A DNA stretch of 64,000 nt from Apostichopus japonicus (Eukaryota > Echinodermata > Holothuroidea > Aspidochirotida > Stichopodidae): positions 25,629,489 to 25,693,488 of the forward strand of contig NC_092572.1 of NCBI RefSeq assembly GCF_037975245.1, in the 5' to 3' direction. A program made the translations under genes and the position numbers. How positions within the stretch are numbered: the first letter of the stretch is position 1; every line of letters begins with the position of its first letter. The notes beneath the pieces were generated by a model that was not told the DNA's origin, made no database searches, and saw only the letters and a program-made list of their open reading frames with translations. This document shows, in pieces, positions 62,256-64,000 of this stretch.

Positions 62256-64000
62256 CATGACAGGCCATATGCTACTATCCGTGAATACAATCATAGCTAT
62301 AAGTTTTTCACCCAAACATGGTTGAAAAGCTTTTGTTAGTCGTATATCTGTTATACGCTTGTCCTTCGTTACTGCATGGATGGGTCTTCTGAGGCTTCCC
62401 ATTGTTAGAAACCATGGAAACTGCCTCTCTCACCCCTCTCTGAAGTCCCTACTTAGATATATAAATATATATCATTATAGGCCTCATCTACCGTAACTAG
62501 GACGAGTTGATCCGGGTTGTTGATACAAATGCTAATATTTGAACTGGCATGTATTATGCAGTCGGCTTGGCTCTCTAGGATATGTTATCAGGTTCATCAG
62601 CACTTCTAGGCCAATATAGGATACCACACACGACTGGAATTATGCATATAAATGGAATACTGAGTCTGTAATTCTGAGAACAGGTAAAAATGTTTCTTAA
62701 GTTGTCCGTGACTCAAGAGCCAAGGCGATTACGTTGCCAAGAGCTCTTGTCATTCCACACACATTAGTTCCATTATCTTCTCATGCGAAACAATCATTAC
62801 GCACTGGAGCCTATCATTTGCCCTTTTACCCATCCGTATATCTCCGCACTCCGGCGTTAAAGTAAAGTAGTTCTTCCAACACTACCGCACAGACACTACG
62901 GTCAGGGATCCAGTGTTAAATAAAGGCGTGTCGTTACAGCTTGCAGTGGGGTCCGTGACTCCCTGTAGTGTGTAGGGTATCTCAACCCTAAGTCCAGTCC
63001 CCTCTTCATCTCCCATTCCCTCTCTTCGTTCCCCGAGAAAAAATCTATTTTGAATTGTTAATAACTTCAACCTACATTGTTAGGTTGTGTATACTTTTCA
63101 GAAACACAAATTTGCATCGTATTAGTAGGCTATATATTGTAAGGGCGAGGAGAAACTATGGGCTAACGTCCAGTAAATCATAAACAAGACAAGAAAACTC
63201 CCTCATAAAGAGGAAATGTAAACAGCAGGATAGAGAAAAATCAATCCATCAAATAAAACAAGACAAAGGGAAAGGAAAGGAATAAACGTAATGAAAAAAA
63301 GTCAATTCAAATGATGAAGGTTCAAAACATGTTTTTCATCAATATTCTTTTAAAGCTCAGGCCATTGCAAAACATGACATTTTGAAAGGTGAACGAATCG
63401 AAGTCAAGTTTGGGCGTATAGAAAGACAAAAGTCCATGTTGTTTCTTTATATTTCCCTTTTAAAACCGCAATATACAGATGAATCTGTCCTCATTTGTCA
63501 TAAGTGTGATGCAGACACGATTTTAAAGTAAGTCAATTACAACAGATTAATTACGCAATTAAAGGACAATTGATGGATAGCTGACAACAACTATTAGGCT
63601 GAAGCTGCTCGGTGAGGTTCGCTATTTACATCTCTCCTTCTCCTTCTCCTTAATTCTCCTTAACAGACTTACTTAGTTCTACTTTCAGATATAATGGACG
63701 AACATACTTATAATGATCAATAAACCTTAAAAATTTTTAAAGCCCATCGGTATACCCTAGCACTAAATTTTGCAATTTTAGTAGGCTACCATATTTTTTT
63801 CAATTTTATGACTCAGACTTTTAAGATTAGACTTTGGGAAATGTCCGGGCGTATATGTTGACAGTTCAATCATTGACAGTGTTAAGTTTTAAATCAATGT
63901 TTTCTTCTGTTCTATTTTTTTTTGGGGGGGGGGAGGGGGTGGCCCGATGGTGGGCGGACGCTATTCGTCAAATATTACACGATACCAATGTATGTATGAA

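Larger units (their letters stand above)
58917..64000. other. Upstream region of the receptor gene
   Basis: The 5'UTR exon(s) and promoter should lie here or beyond, but I could not place them. It contains a terminal-inverted-repeat element and one weak exon candidate. 59,700-60,300 and 62,400-64,000 show nothing I can name. Confidence 0.5.

Overview
The window looks like AT-rich, intron-dense nuclear DNA from a marine invertebrate animal. It has GT-AG introns, long (TA)n arrays, tRNA-derived SINEs and LINE debris. A deuterostome such as an echinoderm (perhaps a sea cucumber) is my guess from the look of the repeats; nothing in the sequence proves it. There are no prokaryotic operons, rRNA genes or CRISPR arrays.

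The one gene I can reconstruct with confidence lies on the minus strand and fills most of the window, from 58,916 down to about 9,024. I assembled 19 exons by eye. Every junction is phase-consistent and together they encode 767 codons with no stop. The product is a compact adhesion G-protein-coupled receptor: signal peptide, hormone-receptor (HRM) domain, GAIN domain, a GPS motif that has lost its His-Leu-Thr cleavage tripeptide, seven transmembrane helices, and a 152-residue Ser/Asn-rich cytoplasmic tail. TM7 is completed by a 42-nt micro-exon at 10,051-10,092. The 5' end has at least one non-coding exon upstream, because the ATG exon begins at a splice acceptor. The 3' end is unresolved: either the last exon reads through its donor to a stop at 9,009-9,011, or a further exon lies to the left.

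Layout: 1-9,008 is 3' or intergenic DNA with diverged tandem repeats, a SINE, a foldback element and a TCACGTGA repeat array. 9,024-29,939 holds fifteen closely spaced exons (GAIN-B, GPS, 7TM, tail) with microsatellites between them. 29,940-39,829 holds the large introns 3 and 4, including a 1-kb 24/25-bp minisatellite, and exon 4. 39,830-57,787 is exon 3 followed by a 17.9-kb intron that splits the HRM domain and is packed with tandem duplications, a foldback and a 5'-truncated LINE with target-site duplication. 57,788-58,916 holds exons 2 and 1. 58,917-64,000 is upstream DNA with a terminal-inverted-repeat element and one weak plus-strand exon candidate that could belong to a divergent neighbour.
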